DNA of 50,791 bases. Origin: Nocardia seriolae NBRC 15557. Lineage in GTDB: Bacteria; Actinomycetota; Actinomycetes; Mycobacteriales; Mycobacteriaceae. The position numbers and the translations under genes are program-made. The first letter of the stretch is position 1; every line of letters begins with the position of its first letter. The notes beneath the pieces are model-generated. The model was given only the letters and a program-made list of their open reading frames with translations. It was not told where the DNA came from and did not search any database. The stretch lies in NCBI RefSeq assembly GCF_007990715.1, contig NZ_BJWY01000040.1, forward strand, positions 1 through 50,791. Reading direction: 5' to 3'. Positions 1 to 8,906 of the stretch are shown here, piece after piece.

Positions 1-68
1 GGACACTAGGGACCGGTGCAGTCGTCGCGGTACCCAGCCGCCTCAGTAGCGATTCGAGGGAGGCGGCC

Positions 69-599
69 GTGACTGAGCCGGACGGACCGGCGGGCACGCG
101 GCGTACGCGCTTGTTCCAGTTCCCCGGCGGAGTGCTGGAGCTCAAGTCTCACGGAGACGAATCGGACGGCTACTGCGGGTTCTATCTGGAGATTCGGGGA
201 CACATTGCACTCGACGGACACGAAGACAAAGGGGCCGTAATGCGGTGGAAGCCAACGTGTTTGGGGTATCTCCGAACTGATGTTTCTGGAATGTCTCAGC
301 TGTGGGACCAGAGTCAAATCCGCACGCTTGCAACACGTCTCGGCTACGACTTCACAGACATGGTGATCTATGACCCGAAGTTCGGACGGCCACCGTTGGC
401 CCGCCTGAGGGCGCAGGCAACCAGGTTGGATGCTGAAGCCGTCATAGTTCCCAGCCCCGAGCATTTCGAGGGCGGAGAGATACCGAGCACCCTGGTGCAG
501 CAACTTGACGGGATCACAGTGACCCCTGAGGAGTTCTACGTCCGCAGGGCCATGCCGCCACTTCGTGACTTGCCGCCCGCCAAAGCTGACGGCGCGTAG
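69..599 (+). CDS. hypothetical protein with serine-recombinase-like fold (176 aa)
   Basis: The GTG start has a GGGAGG ribosome binding site just upstream. The C-terminal half (about residues 85-165) reads like the N-terminal catalytic fold of serine recombinases: an 'ATRLGYDFTDMVIYD' strand-helix-strand, then 'PLARLRAQATRLDAEAVIVP', then a final strand 'LDGITVTPEEFYVRR'. The N-terminal half has no family I recognise. I see neither a recombinase nucleophile serine near an N-terminal arginine nor a DNA-binding domain, so catalysis is unlikely. A domesticated recombinase-fold protein is the best guess; this is inference from sequence pattern. It lies upstream of the conserved CobC/Nif3 cluster without clear operon coupling. 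Confidence 0.7.
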   Translation: MTEPDGPAGTRRTRLFQFPGGVLELKSHGDESDGYCGFYLEIRGHIALDGHEDKGAVMRWKPTCLGYLRTDVSGMSQLWDQSQIRTLATRLGYDFTDMVIYDPKFGRPPLARLRAQATRLDAEAVIVPSPEHFEGGEIPSTLVQQLDGITVTPEEFYVRRAMPPLRDLPPAKADGA

Positions 600-691
600 A
601 TCACTCCGATCGCTCGGGTCGGGTGCTTCGCTAGGCCCGAAAGCCATTCTGTCGGGTGGGTGTGGGGAGGGGGCACGTAGGGTGGACGGCT

Positions 692-1741
692 GTGCTGGAC
701 GACACCGAACTCGAGGGATTCGACCGTGCCCGGCTGCGGCATCACGGGGACGTGGAGGCGCGGGCGGGGATGGTTGATTTCGCGGTGAACGTGCAGGGGA
801 GTGCGCCGCCGGAGTGGGTGCGGGAACGGCTGGCGGGGCGGTTGGGGGAGTTGGGGCGGTATCCGGGGGAGGGGGACGAGCGGCGGGCTCGGGAGGCTGT
901 TGCGCGCAGGCATGGGCGGGCGGTCGAAGAGGTGCTGTTGCTGGCCGGGGTTGCGGAGGGGTTCGCGATGTTGCCTCGGTTGGGGGCGGAGCTCGCGGCG
1001 GTGATCCATCCGTCGTTCACCGAGCCGGAGCTGGCGTTGCGGGAGGGCGGGGTGCCGGTGGCGCGGGTGGTGCTGGAACCGCCGTACACCCTCGACGGGG
1101 TCGTGGTGCCGGAGGACGCGGATCTGGTGGTGGTCGGCAATCCCACCAATCCGACTTCGGTGCTGCACAGTGCGGACAGTGTGCGGGCGCTGCGGCGGCC
1201 GGGGCGGATCCTGGTGGTGGACGAGGCGTTTGCCGATGCGGTGCCGGGCGAGGCGGAATCGCTTGCGGGGGAGAGTCATCCGGATGTGCTGGTGTTCCGG
1301 AGTCTCACCAAGACGTGGGCGCTGGCCGGGCTGCGGTGCGGCTATGTGCTCGGCGCGCCCGAGGTGCTGGCGCGATTGAAGCACGGGCGGGCGCACTGGC
1401 CGCTCGGGACTTTGCAGCTGGAAGCCATTGCGGCGGTGAGCGAACCGGCCGCGGTGGCCGAAGCGGGGCGCAAGGCGGAGGCGATCGCTGCCGATCGGGC
1501 CGCCATGATTCCCCGGCTGCGGGAGCTGGGGATCGAGGTGCACGAGCCTGCCGCCGGGCCGTTCCTGCTGATTCGGGTGCCGGATGCGGAATTGTTGCGA
1601 AAGAAGCTCGCGGACAAGGGAATCGCGGTGCGGCGCGGTGATACGTTCCCGGGACTGGACACCGGGTTCCTGCGGGTCGCGGTGCGCCCGGCGGCCGCGG
1701 TGGACCGGCTCGTTGCCGCGGTTCGCGAGGTCGGCCTGTGA
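692..1741 (+). CDS. cobC: CobC-like PLP-dependent aminotransferase (Rv2231c ortholog)
   Basis: A fold-type I PLP enzyme of the histidinol-phosphate aminotransferase / threonine-phosphate decarboxylase group. The 'RHHGD' and 'DFAVNV' N-terminal motifs, the substrate loop 'VGNPTNPTSV', the 'VVDEAFAD' aspartate and the PLP lysine in 'SLTKTWALAGLRCGY' (K207 from this start) are all present, as is the C-terminal 'LRVAVR' phosphate-contacting arginine region. At 349 residues it is close to the roughly 360 of mycobacterial homologs. The GTG at 692 is preferred because the leader of homologs is short; a GTG at 656 is also in frame. It precedes nif3, as in M. tuberculosis. CobC-type enzymes make (R)-1-amino-2-propanol phosphate for cobalamin; that role here is inferred from family and from the alpha-ribazole-phosphatase-like domain three genes downstream. 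Confidence 0.9.
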   Translation: MLDDTELEGFDRARLRHHGDVEARAGMVDFAVNVQGSAPPEWVRERLAGRLGELGRYPGEGDERRAREAVARRHGRAVEEVLLLAGVAEGFAMLPRLGAELAAVIHPSFTEPELALREGGVPVARVVLEPPYTLDGVVVPEDADLVVVGNPTNPTSVLHSADSVRALRRPGRILVVDEAFADAVPGEAESLAGESHPDVLVFRSLTKTWALAGLRCGYVLGAPEVLARLKHGRAHWPLGTLQLEAIAAVSEPAAVAEAGRKAEAIAADRAAMIPRLRELGIEVHEPAAGPFLLIRVPDAELLRKKLADKGIAVRRGDTFPGLDTGFLRVAVRPAAAVDRLVAAVREVGL

Positions 1742-1793
1742 CTCGGTGCGGGAAAACGACTTTGACGATGACTCTCGGTGAGGAGGCTGGAAG

Positions 1794-2927
1794 GTGACGA
1801 CGGTGCGGCTGGCGGATCTGATGGCGGCGCTGGATGCGGCGTACCCGCCCAAGCTCGCGGAATCGTGGGATTCGGTGGGGCTGGTGTGCGGTGACCCGGA
1901 CGAGCCGGTGTCGCGGGTGCTGTTCGCGGTCGACGCCACGGCGGCCGTGGTGGCCGAGGCCGTCGAGTGGGGTGCGCAGGCGCTGGTCGTGCACCACCCG
2001 CTGCTGCTGCGCGGGGTGGACACGGTCGCGGCGAGCACGCCGAAAGGCGCGCTGGTGCACCGGCTCATCCGTTCCGGCTGCGCGCTGTTCACCGCCCACA
2101 CCAATGCCGACTCCGCCGACCCCGGCGTCTCGGACGCGCTGGCGCAGGCCATCGGCCTGACCGTGACCGGCCCGCTCGACCCGAAACCCCTGACCGCACT
2201 GGACAAGTGGGTGGTGGCGGTCCCGATCACGCACAGCGGCGAGGTGCTCGACGCCCTGTTCGCCGCCGGTGCCGGAAGCAGCGCGCGCTACTCCGACGCC
2301 GCCTGGACGGTCTCGGGCACCGCCCAGTTCCGCCCCCTCGACGGCGCGAACCCGGCCCTCGGCGTACCCGGCGAGCTGCACGAGGTCGCCGAGGACCGCC
2401 TCGAGGTGGTCGCGCCCCCTTCCCGGCGCGCTGCCATCCTCGCCGCCCTGCGCGCCGCCCACCCCTACGAGGAACCCGCCTACCACGTGACCGAACGCGC
2501 GGTCCTGCCCTCCACCCTGGGCATCGGCCGTGTCGGTGAGCTGCCCGCCCCGGAAACCTTGCGCGACTTCACCGCTCGCGTGCGCACCGCTCTCCCCGCC
2601 ACCACCTGGGGCGTGCGTGCCGCGGGCGATCCGGACCGCGTCATCCGCACCGTCGCCGTCTGCGGCGGCGCGGGAGATTCCTTCCTGTCCAAGGTCTCCC
2701 GCCTCGGCGTCGACGCCTACGTCACCGCCGATTTGCGCCACCACCCCGCCGACGAACACCTGCGCGCGGGAGGCCCCGCCCTGATCGACGCCGCCCACTG
2801 GGCCACCGAGTTCCCCGGGTGCGCCCAGGCCGAGGGCGTCGTGCGGGCCGCCGTGCCCGGCCTGGAGACCCGCGTCTCGACCATCCGCACCGACCCGTGG
2901 ACGCTCGGCGGCGTGGACGGTTGCTAG
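1794..2927 (+). CDS. Nif3-like dinuclear metal center protein (Rv2230c ortholog)
   Basis: 377 residues, the long NIF3 form with an inserted PII-like domain (roughly residues 140-255) between two metal-binding halves. The N-terminal half carries 'SWDSVGL', '[10 protein letters not shown]' (H67, H68) and 'AHTNADSA'; the C-terminal half carries '[12 protein letters not shown]' and '[11 protein letters not shown]', the histidine-rich second metal cluster. Older databases call this family GTP cyclohydrolase I type 2, but the physiological reaction of actinobacterial members is not settled. The GTG start has a GGAGG site 10 nt upstream. The 52-nt gap after the CobC-like gene, on the same strand, suggests co-transcription. 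Confidence 0.95.
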   Translation: MTTVRLADLMAALDAAYPPKLAESWDSVGLVCGDPDEPVSRVLFAVDATAAVVAEAVEWGAQALVVHHPLLLRGVDTVAASTPKGALVHRLIRSGCALFTAHTNADSADPGVSDALAQAIGLTVTGPLDPKPLTALDKWVVAVPITHSGEVLDALFAAGAGSSARYSDAAWTVSGTAQFRPLDGANPALGVPGELHEVAEDRLEVVAPPSRRAAILAALRAAHPYEEPAYHVTERAVLPSTLGIGRVGELPAPETLRDFTARVRTALPATTWGVRAAGDPDRVIRTVAVCGGAGDSFLSKVSRLGVDAYVTADLRHHPADEHLRAGGPALIDAAHWATEFPGCAQAEGVVRAAVPGLETRVSTIRTDPWTLGGVDGC

Positions 2928-3071
2928 GTGGCGGCCGCCACACCGTGCGCGGCCACCCCGCCCTCGACCGGATCAAATGTCCAGCTAGAAGCCGGGTTGG
3001 CAGATCGGGGCCGTCGGTGGCGGTAGGGTTAGTCTCTTGAATTCGTCCATAGTGTTCAGGAGACCTCCGCG

Positions 3072-3809
3072 TTGAATGCCGAACCATCGATCCAGGCCAA
3101 GCTGCTCGACCTCGCCGCCGTCGACGCCGAGCTGACGCGGATCGAGCATCGCCGCAAGGTGCTGCCCGAGGCGCAGGAGGTGGCGCGGCTGGAGGGCGAG
3201 CGCACCACCCGCAAGGACGCGGCGGTGAAGGTCGAGATCAAGATGGACGACCTGGACCGCGACATCCGCAAGCTGGAGGGCGAGATCGAGGCCGTCCGCA
3301 AGCGTGAGGAACGCGATCGTGGCATGCTGACCGCCGGCTCGGTCGGGGCCAAGCAGCTCTCCGAACTCCAGCATGAGCTGGGCAGCCTGGAACGCCGCCG
3401 CAAGGTGCTCGAGGACGACCTGCTCGAGGTGATGGAGCAGCGCGAGGCCGAATCGGCCGCCCACGACCACGCGGGCGCCAACCTGGACAAGGCCGAGGCC
3501 GACCTGATCGACGCCGAGCGCCGCCGCGACGAGGCCCTCGCCGATCTGGCCGTGGCCCAGCAGCGCTGCGAATCCGACCGCGCCGCCCTGTCCGGCGCCT
3601 TCCCCGCCGACCTGCTCGCCGCCTACGACAAGCAGCGCACCACCTACGGTGTCGGCGCGGCGCTGCTCCAGGCCCGCCGCTGCGGCGCCTGCCGCATCGA
3701 ACTCGACCGCGGCGAGATCTCCCGCATCTCCCAGACCGCCCCGAACGTGGTCGTCCGCTGCCCCGAATGCAGCGCGATCCTGGTGCGCACCAAGCACTCC
3801 GGGCTGTAA
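3072..3809 (+). CDS. coiled-coil zinc-ribbon protein (Rv2229c ortholog)
   Basis: 245 residues, the same length as the M. tuberculosis homolog. Residues 10-170 form a long charged antiparallel coiled coil with repeated heptads (for example 'ERRRDEALADLAVAQQRCES'). The C-terminus is a zinc ribbon with two CxxC pairs, C204/C207 ('CGACRIEL') and C230/C233 ('CPECSAIL'). This is the zf-RING_7 / C4-type family, thought to bind nucleic acid or act as an adaptor; the exact role is unknown. The TTG start is supported by the site 'caggagacc' and by the homologous N-terminus. It sits between nif3 and the RNase H fusion, as in mycobacteria. Confidence 0.93.
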   Translation: MNAEPSIQAKLLDLAAVDAELTRIEHRRKVLPEAQEVARLEGERTTRKDAAVKVEIKMDDLDRDIRKLEGEIEAVRKREERDRGMLTAGSVGAKQLSELQHELGSLERRRKVLEDDLLEVMEQREAESAAHDHAGANLDKAEADLIDAERRRDEALADLAVAQQRCESDRAALSGAFPADLLAAYDKQRTTYGVGAALLQARRCGACRIELDRGEISRISQTAPNVVVRCPECSAILVRTKHSGL

Positions 3810-4135
3810 CCGCCCGCCGCGCGGCCACGCCCCACCCGGCCGAAGAAGCGCAGACCCGCGCCGCGCGCGCACACGGCCGCGAGCCGAGGTCGCCGAGCGG
3901 GTGACGAGATGGATGCGGCCGCGGTGGGTTGTCGTCGAGCGGGAGGACGGAGTCCGGTCACCCGGAGTTCCGGGCAGTCCAGGCTTCGGGTGGCTCGTGG
4001 CTTGCCCGGTTCGAGCCGTGCGAGCGGGCCGCCGGGACGGGTGTACTTCCGAACCGGCAGACTCTATCGGCGGCGGCACTCGAGGTTCGGCGCTCCGTGG
4101 TTTCGGTGCACCGGCGGGATGGAAGGTGAGCAGCG
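3810..4135. other. intergenic gap with no supported gene
   Basis: 326 nt between the zinc-ribbon gene and the RNase H fusion. Open frames here are shadows without a homologous pattern or ribosome binding site. The end of the stretch supplies the 'ggaagg' ribosome binding site of the next gene. Confidence 0.6.
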
Positions 4136-5362
4136 TTGGTGGACATGGTGATCGTCGAGGCTGATGGCGGGTCGCGGGGGAATCCGGGGCCGGCCGGGTA
4201 CGGCGCGGTGGTGTGGGATGCCAACCATGTGCGGCCGCTGGCCGAGCGGCGTGAGTACCTCGGGGTCACCACCAACAATGTCGCCGAATATCGCGGGCTG
4301 ATCGCGGGTTTGGAGGCCGCGGCCGAGCTGGGGGCGCGCGAGGTCGCGGTGCGGATGGACTCCAAACTGGTCGTGGAGCAGATGTCCGGCCGCTGGAAGG
4401 TCAAGCACGAGTCCATGATTCCGCTCGCGGATCGGGCTCGGCGGCTGGTGTCCGGGTTCGACAGCGTCAGCTTCACCGGGATTCCGCGCAAGGAGAACAA
4501 GCACGCGGACAAGCTCGCCAACGAGGCCATGGACGACGCCGACACCGTGGGCGAGGTGCGGACGGCGCTGGCCGCGGCGACGGTGCCCGCGGACGAGCCG
4601 ACCGAACTGGCGGCGGCGGAGATCATCGGCGCGGCGGTGGAAAGCCCTGCGCGCGTTGGCGAAATCGGCGCGGCCGTCGCCGGTGGCGTGGTCGACGCCG
4701 GTGCGCAAGCCGCGAGCGCGACCCCGTCGCCGGGCTGGACCGGGGCGGTCGGACGGCCGACCCGGCTGTTGCTGCTGCGTCACGGGCAGACGGAACTGTC
4801 TGTGCAGCGGCGGTATTCGGGTCGCGGGAATCCGCCGCTGACCGAGCTCGGCCGCAGCCAAGCGGCCGGTGCCGCGGAAATGCTTGCGGCCAAGGGCGGT
4901 ATCGAAGCCATCGTGTGCTCCCCGCTGGGCCGCGCGAAGGAGACCGCGGAGGCCGCGGGTCGTGCCCTCGGCCTGCCCGTGCGGGAGCTGCCCGGGCTGA
5001 TCGAGACGGATTTCGGTGCGTGGGAAGGGATGACCTTCTTGGAGGCGCGCGACCACGATCCCGAACTGCACGCGCAATGGCTGGGCGACGCCTCGGTGCC
5101 CGCGCCCGGCGGCGAGAGCTTCGACCAGGTGCGCGAGCGGGTCGAGGGGGTGCGGCGGGATCTGGCGGCGCTGTATCCGGGCGCGAATGTGCTTGTGGTC
5201 AGCCATGTCACGCCGATCAAGACACTGCTGCAGCTCGCCCTCGGGGTGGGTCCGTCGCTGCTGTACCGGCTGCACCTGGACCTGGCGTCGCTGTCCATCG
5301 CGGAGTTCTACCCGGACGGCGGGTCATCGGTCCGCCTGGTCAACGACACCTCGTACCTGTAG
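4136..5362 (+). CDS. bifunctional RNase H / histidine acid phosphatase (Rv2228c ortholog)
   Basis: 408 residues with two catalytic domains. Residues 1-140 are type I RNase H: the first aspartate lies in 'VEADGGSRGNPGP', the glutamate in 'NVAEYRGL', the next aspartate in 'VRMDSKLVVEQM' and the final one in 'KENKHADKLANEAMDD'. An alanine-rich linker (about 141-205) leads to a histidine-phosphatase domain with 'LLLLRHGQTEL' (H216) and the second catalytic histidine in 'VVSHVTPIK'. The mycobacterial ortholog cleaves RNA in RNA:DNA hybrids and has alpha-ribazole phosphatase-type activity, which links the cluster to cobalamin. TTG 4136, GTG 4139 and ATG 4145 are all in frame behind a GGAAGG site, so the exact start is uncertain. 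Confidence 0.95.
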   Translation: MVDMVIVEADGGSRGNPGPAGYGAVVWDANHVRPLAERREYLGVTTNNVAEYRGLIAGLEAAAELGAREVAVRMDSKLVVEQMSGRWKVKHESMIPLADRARRLVSGFDSVSFTGIPRKENKHADKLANEAMDDADTVGEVRTALAAATVPADEPTELAAAEIIGAAVESPARVGEIGAAVAGGVVDAGAQAASATPSPGWTGAVGRPTRLLLLRHGQTELSVQRRYSGRGNPPLTELGRSQAAGAAEMLAAKGGIEAIVCSPLGRAKETAEAAGRALGLPVRELPGLIETDFGAWEGMTFLEARDHDPELHAQWLGDASVPAPGGESFDQVRERVEGVRRDLAALYPGANVLVVSHVTPIKTLLQLALGVGPSLLYRLHLDLASLSIAEFYPDGGSSVRLVNDTSYL

Positions 5363-5374
5363 CGGGCGCGGGGA

Positions 5375-6262
5375 TTACGGCCGCAGGGTCGCCATCAGGA
5401 ACTCGGTCTGGTCGTAGACCGCCTTCTCGAACCAGTCGTCGAAGTAGATGTCGAAGTGGCCGATCGGGTAGCGCTTGACCGTGGCGTGCTTGGTGCGCTC
5501 GGCCGCCTTCAGGGTCGGTCCCGGCGGGGCCACCGAGTCGTTGTCGCAGATCGCGTACAGGACAGGGGCTTTGATGTCCTTGACGTGCCGGGTGGGGTTC
5601 TCGAACAGCGTGGACAGTCCGATGCGGGCGGGCACCTTCGGGCGGTACTGGGTGCTCTCCTCGGCCAGGCGGCCGAATCCGGCGGGGACGTCGGCGGCGC
5701 TCATGAGGGCGGCGGAGTGCTTCTTACCGGCCAGACGGGCGGTGATCGGTCTGCGGATGATCGGGCCCAGCAAGCGGTCGGTGACCGCGATGGTGCCGGT
5801 CTTGAGCAGGCTGATCGGCCCCTTCGCCATGGCCGAGGACCAGCCGCTGGTGAACGGGCACTGCGCCACCACGGCCGCGATGTAGTGATCGTCGGGTGCG
5901 ACGGCCAGCACGTGTCCGCCGCCGAACGAACTGCCCCACAGCGCGATTCGCGTCGCGTCGATGCCCCGGATGGTGCGCGCGAAAGCGATCGCCGAATGCC
6001 AGTCCTCGCGCTGCTCGGCGATATTGATCAGCTGCCGCGGCTCACCCCCGCTGGCCCCGAAATGCCGGTAATCGAAAGCCAATGCGGCGATTCCGGCCGA
6101 CGCGAAGCGCCGGGCATACCGGTCCAATCCCATTTCCCGGTCCGCCCCCAGCCCGTGACCCATGACCACCAGCGGGCGCGGCTTGGGCGGTCCATCCGGC
6201 AGATACAGCCATGCTGCGCACTGTTCGCCACCCGAAGGGAACCCCACCTCGACACGCTCCAT
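5375..6262 (-). CDS. alpha/beta hydrolase
   Basis: 295 residues with a complete alpha/beta hydrolase pattern: oxyanion strand 'VVMGHGLGAD', 'FDYRHFGASGGEP', nucleophile elbow 'LWGSSFGGGH' (S112), acid in 'YAICDNDSVAPP' and histidine in 'YPIGHFDIY'. There is no signal peptide, so it should act in the cytoplasm. It resembles the dienelactone-hydrolase-like / S9-type esterases; the substrate cannot be read from sequence. It converges on the RNase H fusion with 12 nt between stop codons, and its 5' end overlaps the likely promoter of rnpB, which is divergent. Confidence 0.9.
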   Translation of the reverse strand: MERVEVGFPSGGEQCAAWLYLPDGPPKPRPLVVMGHGLGADREMGLDRYARRFASAGIAALAFDYRHFGASGGEPRQLINIAEQREDWHSAIAFARTIRGIDATRIALWGSSFGGGHVLAVAPDDHYIAAVVAQCPFTSGWSSAMAKGPISLLKTGTIAVTDRLLGPIIRRPITARLAGKKHSAALMSAADVPAGFGRLAEESTQYRPKVPARIGLSTLFENPTRHVKDIKAPVLYAICDNDSVAPPGPTLKAAERTKHATVKRYPIGHFDIYFDDWFEKAVYDQTEFLMATLRP

Positions 6263-6275
6263 GGGGCCTTACCGT
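6249..6275 (+). promoter_or_regulatory. possible rnpB promoter
   Basis: TCGACA (6249-6254, one mismatch from TTGACA) and TACCGT (6270-6275), spaced 15 nt, lie 12 nt before the RNase P RNA. The spacing is short, so this is a tentative call. It overlaps the start of the divergent hydrolase. Confidence 0.3.
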
Positions 6276-6287
6276 ACCCTGGTGGCC

Positions 6288-6722
<435 letters not shown>

Positions 6723-6727
6723 CCAGA

Positions 6728-6830
6728 AACTCTCGAGAGTTACCCAACTCTCGAAACTCTCAGGGGCAAGCCCCTGAAACCCCGATCGGTGGGGTGCCGA
6801 CTCACAGGGGCAAGCATCCGAAACCCATTG
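6728..6830. repeat. palindromes and degenerate direct repeat after rnpB
   Basis: A perfect 14-nt palindrome aactctcgagagtt (6728-6741) is followed by caggggc-aa-gcccctg (6761-6776), a 7-bp hairpin. A degenerate second copy of 'tcaggggcaag...gaaaccc' lies at about 6803-6828. The hairpin could terminate rnpB, although no T-run follows. The direct repeat suggests a short interspersed repeat. Confidence 0.5.
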
Positions 6831-6869
6831 GTAGGTCGGACTCCTGTAGCTCTCGGGGAAACCCCACGA

Positions 6870-6998
6870 TTCGCGGCCCGGCTCGATTCTGGACTGACGG
6901 AGCGGGGGAGCGAAGCGGAGGAGCGGAGGAGGGAAGAATCGAGCTTGCAGGGCCGCGAACCCGCCCGGAGCGAAGCGGAGGGCAAATCAAGCACAGCC
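6870..6998 (+). repeat. covarying-hairpin intergenic element, copy A
   Basis: Outer stem ttcgcggccc (6870-6879) pairs with gggccgcgaa (6950-6959); inner stem gctcgattct (6881-6890) pairs with agaatcgagc (6935-6944). An asymmetric bulge (g / ttgca) separates them. The 44-nt loop (6891-6934) is purine-rich and contains gagcgaagcggag. A 3' tail (6960-6986) repeats ggagcgaagcggagg and ends ggcaaat, followed by cacagcc at 6992-6998. The loop and tail are almost identical in two other copies, at 20921-21050 and 22446-22571, while the stems differ by compensatory changes. It lies between rnpB and the slipin gene. Confidence 0.85.
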
Positions 6999-7071
6999 GA
7001 TCTTCGGGTGCCATGATGGAGGCACACCATCGGATTTCCGGTGGCGCGGAAATAGTTTCGCGGAGCGAACA

Positions 7072-8103
7072 ATGGATGTTCTGTATCTGTTGATTGGGTG
7101 GCTGGCCGCCCTTGCCGTTATTGCCGGGATCGCGCTGGGGGCCGGGGTGCGGGTCGTGACCCAGTACAAGCGGGGTGTGGTGCTGCGGCTGGGGCGGGTG
7201 CGGGCGGTGCGCGATCCGGGAATGCGGCTGCTGATTCCCGGGGTGGACAAGATGAGCAAGGTCTCCATGCGGGTGGTGACCATGCCGGTGCCCGCGCAGG
7301 AGGGGATCACGCGGGACAATGTGACGGTCCGGGTGGACGCGGTCGTGTACTTCCGGGTGGTCGATCCGGTACGGGCGTTGATCGAGGTGCAGGACTATCT
7401 GTTCGCCGTCGCGCAGGTGGCGCAGACGTCGCTGCGGTCCATCATCGGCAAGAGCGAGCTGGACGATCTGCTGTCCAATCGCGAGCAGCTCAACAAGGGG
7501 CTGGAGTTGATGATCGACAGCCCGGCGCTGAACTGGGGCGTGCACATCGATCGCGTCGAGATCAAGGACGTGGCGCTGCCGGATGCGTTGAAGCGCTCCA
7601 TGTCTCGCCAGGCCGAGGCCGAACGCGAGCGGCGGGCGCGCGTCATCTCCGCCGAGGGGGAGTTGCAGGCGTCGGAGAAGCTTGCGCAGGCCGCGGCGAA
7701 TATGGCCAAGGCGCCCGCGGCCCTGCAACTGCGCTTCCTCGAAACGGTGGTTCAGGTTGCGGCGGAGAAGAATTCGACCCTGGTGTTGCCGTTTCCCGTG
7801 GAGCTACTCCGATTTCTGGAACGCAGCACGCCCGGGCACGTAGCGGTCGCGCAGGAACAAGAGCGGGAGCAGGAGCAGGAGGCCCCGGCACAACCGGCTC
7901 TCGCTCCCGGGCAACCGGCTCCCGCTGCTGAGCAACCGGTCCAGGCGCTCGCGCAACCGGCCGTGGTTCCCGCCGTCTCCGAGCTGATGGCAATGCTCAC
8001 GCGCCCCGGCATCCAGGAGGCGCTGGCGGCGCTGGAACAGCCGGGCGCACAAGGGAAGACGAACGCGGCCGGTGCTCCGGGCGTGGGCAAGGAGTCGGCG
8101 TAG
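7072..8103 (+). CDS. slipin / SPFH (Band 7) membrane protein
   Basis: 343 residues. Residues 3-25 form one N-terminal membrane segment. An SPFH domain follows (about 27-190), with family-typical 'VTQYKRGVVLRLGRV', 'ITRDNVTVRVDAVVYFRV' and the helical 'RQAEAERERRARVISAEGE' coiled coil. This matches bacterial slipins (stomatin-like), which oligomerise on the inner face of the membrane and organise membrane microdomains. The C-terminal about 100 residues are Gln/Pro/Ala-rich with repeated 'AQPA' and 'PGQPAPA' units, longer than the usual slipin tail. A tiny membrane-peptide gene 53 nt downstream may be co-transcribed. The bases before the ATG hold only a weak ribosome binding site. Confidence 0.93.
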   Translation: MDVLYLLIGWLAALAVIAGIALGAGVRVVTQYKRGVVLRLGRVRAVRDPGMRLLIPGVDKMSKVSMRVVTMPVPAQEGITRDNVTVRVDAVVYFRVVDPVRALIEVQDYLFAVAQVAQTSLRSIIGKSELDDLLSNREQLNKGLELMIDSPALNWGVHIDRVEIKDVALPDALKRSMSRQAEAERERRARVISAEGELQASEKLAQAAANMAKAPAALQLRFLETVVQVAAEKNSTLVLPFPVELLRFLERSTPGHVAVAQEQEREQEQEAPAQPALAPGQPAPAAEQPVQALAQPAVVPAVSELMAMLTRPGIQEALAALEQPGAQGKTNAAGAPGVGKESA

Positions 8104-8156
8104 CGCGGGCACCGGGTCCGGGCGCGTCCGGCGGATGAATGATGAGGATGTAAGTC

Positions 8157-8258
8157 ATGGCGGGTCTGATTCAACCGGCGGCCGTTGTGGTGCTGTTCGG
8201 GATCGCGTACGGATTCAAGTTCTTCAGCGCGAAGTTCCCGAACGGGCTGCGCGGCTAG
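8157..8258 (+). CDS. 33-aa single-span membrane peptide
   Basis: An ATG preceded by 'atgaggatgtaagtc' opens a 33-codon frame. The sequence starts MAGLIQPAAVVVLFGIAYGF and ends KFFSAKFPNGLRG, so residues 4-22 form one membrane span followed by a positively charged tail. It follows the slipin gene on the same strand and is itself followed by a strong hairpin terminator, which is what a real last gene of an operon would look like. No family is recognised. Small membrane partners of SPFH proteins are a reasonable but untested idea. Confidence 0.5.
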   Translation: MAGLIQPAAVVVLFGIAYGFKFFSAKFPNGLRG

Positions 8259-8273
8259 ACCGCGAGACCTAGG

Positions 8274-8308
8274 ACGGGAGGGCGGCGTGATCGACGCCGC
8301 TCTCCCGT
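8274..8308 (+). terminator. hairpin terminator of the slipin operon
   Basis: Fifteen base pairs with one G-T wobble: acgggagggcggcgt pairs with acgccgctctcccgt, closing a short loop, 15 nt after the small peptide's stop codon. No U-tract follows, as is common in actinobacteria. The remaining 250 nt before the next gene show TTGACT at 8446-8451 but no convincing -10 at normal spacing. Confidence 0.65.
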
Positions 8309-8558
8309 TCGCGTGCGCAGACCTTCCGGTTGGATGAGAATTGCGGTGCGCGACTACACCAACCTGGCAAGGCCCGGGGTCAATACGCCGGGATGACGCG
8401 GCGGCATATCGGCGCGGCTCGGCGTGTCGAGCGGGTTATCTGCTCTTGACTGGCACCGAACGTGATCGACGTCATAAAGTGTTGCGCGTTGGAAAGTTCC
8501 GTTGCGGTCCGCAACGGGCGAAGGGCTCAACAAACGTCGGAAAGCAGGTCTCGTCTAA

Positions 8559-8891
8559 ATGCGAATTGCTCGCAAACTGGCAGTGGGTGCGCTTCTCACC
8601 GCTGCCGCTTCCGTTTCGGTTGTGCTGGGTTCCGGGTCCGCCTCCGCGGTCGCGGTGACCCCGCTGCCGGGTGGGGTGCAGGTCGATCTCACCCCGGCGG
8701 ACACGCTGTGGGTCGCTCAGAACCACTTCGGGCAGGTCATCGCGGGCCTGCCGCACCCCTCGGCCGCTTCCTTCGGTGAAGCGCTGGATTCCGCGGCGGC
8801 GTTGTCGTCGCAGTACCCGGACGGCCGCGTGGTGTTCACCGTGTACGGTCCGTTCAACGAGCTGAACGGCACCATGCTGGCCCTCCAGTAG
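8559..8891 (+). CDS. small secreted protein of unknown function (110 aa)
   Basis: A clear Sec signal peptide: basic 'MRIARK', a hydrophobic core 'LAVGALLTAAASVSVVLG' and an 'ASA-V' cleavage site near residue 30. The mature part is about 80 residues with no cysteines and no motif I recognise. It reads like other small secreted Nocardia hypotheticals. Its stop lies 15 nt before the RNB nuclease gene on the same strand, so the two may share a transcript. The ribosome binding site is weak ('aaagcagg'). Confidence 0.75.
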   Translation: MRIARKLAVGALLTAAASVSVVLGSGSASAVAVTPLPGGVQVDLTPADTLWVAQNHFGQVIAGLPHPSAASFGEALDSAAALSSQYPDGRVVFTVYGPFNELNGTMLALQ

Positions 8892-8906
8892 GGCTAGCCT
8901 TTCGCA

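Noticed and set aside
536..2230. Long reverse-strand frame of 564 codons
   Set aside because: It lies antisense to the CobC-like and Nif3 genes, has low-complexity Arg/Pro content and no family pattern; it is a high-GC shadow.
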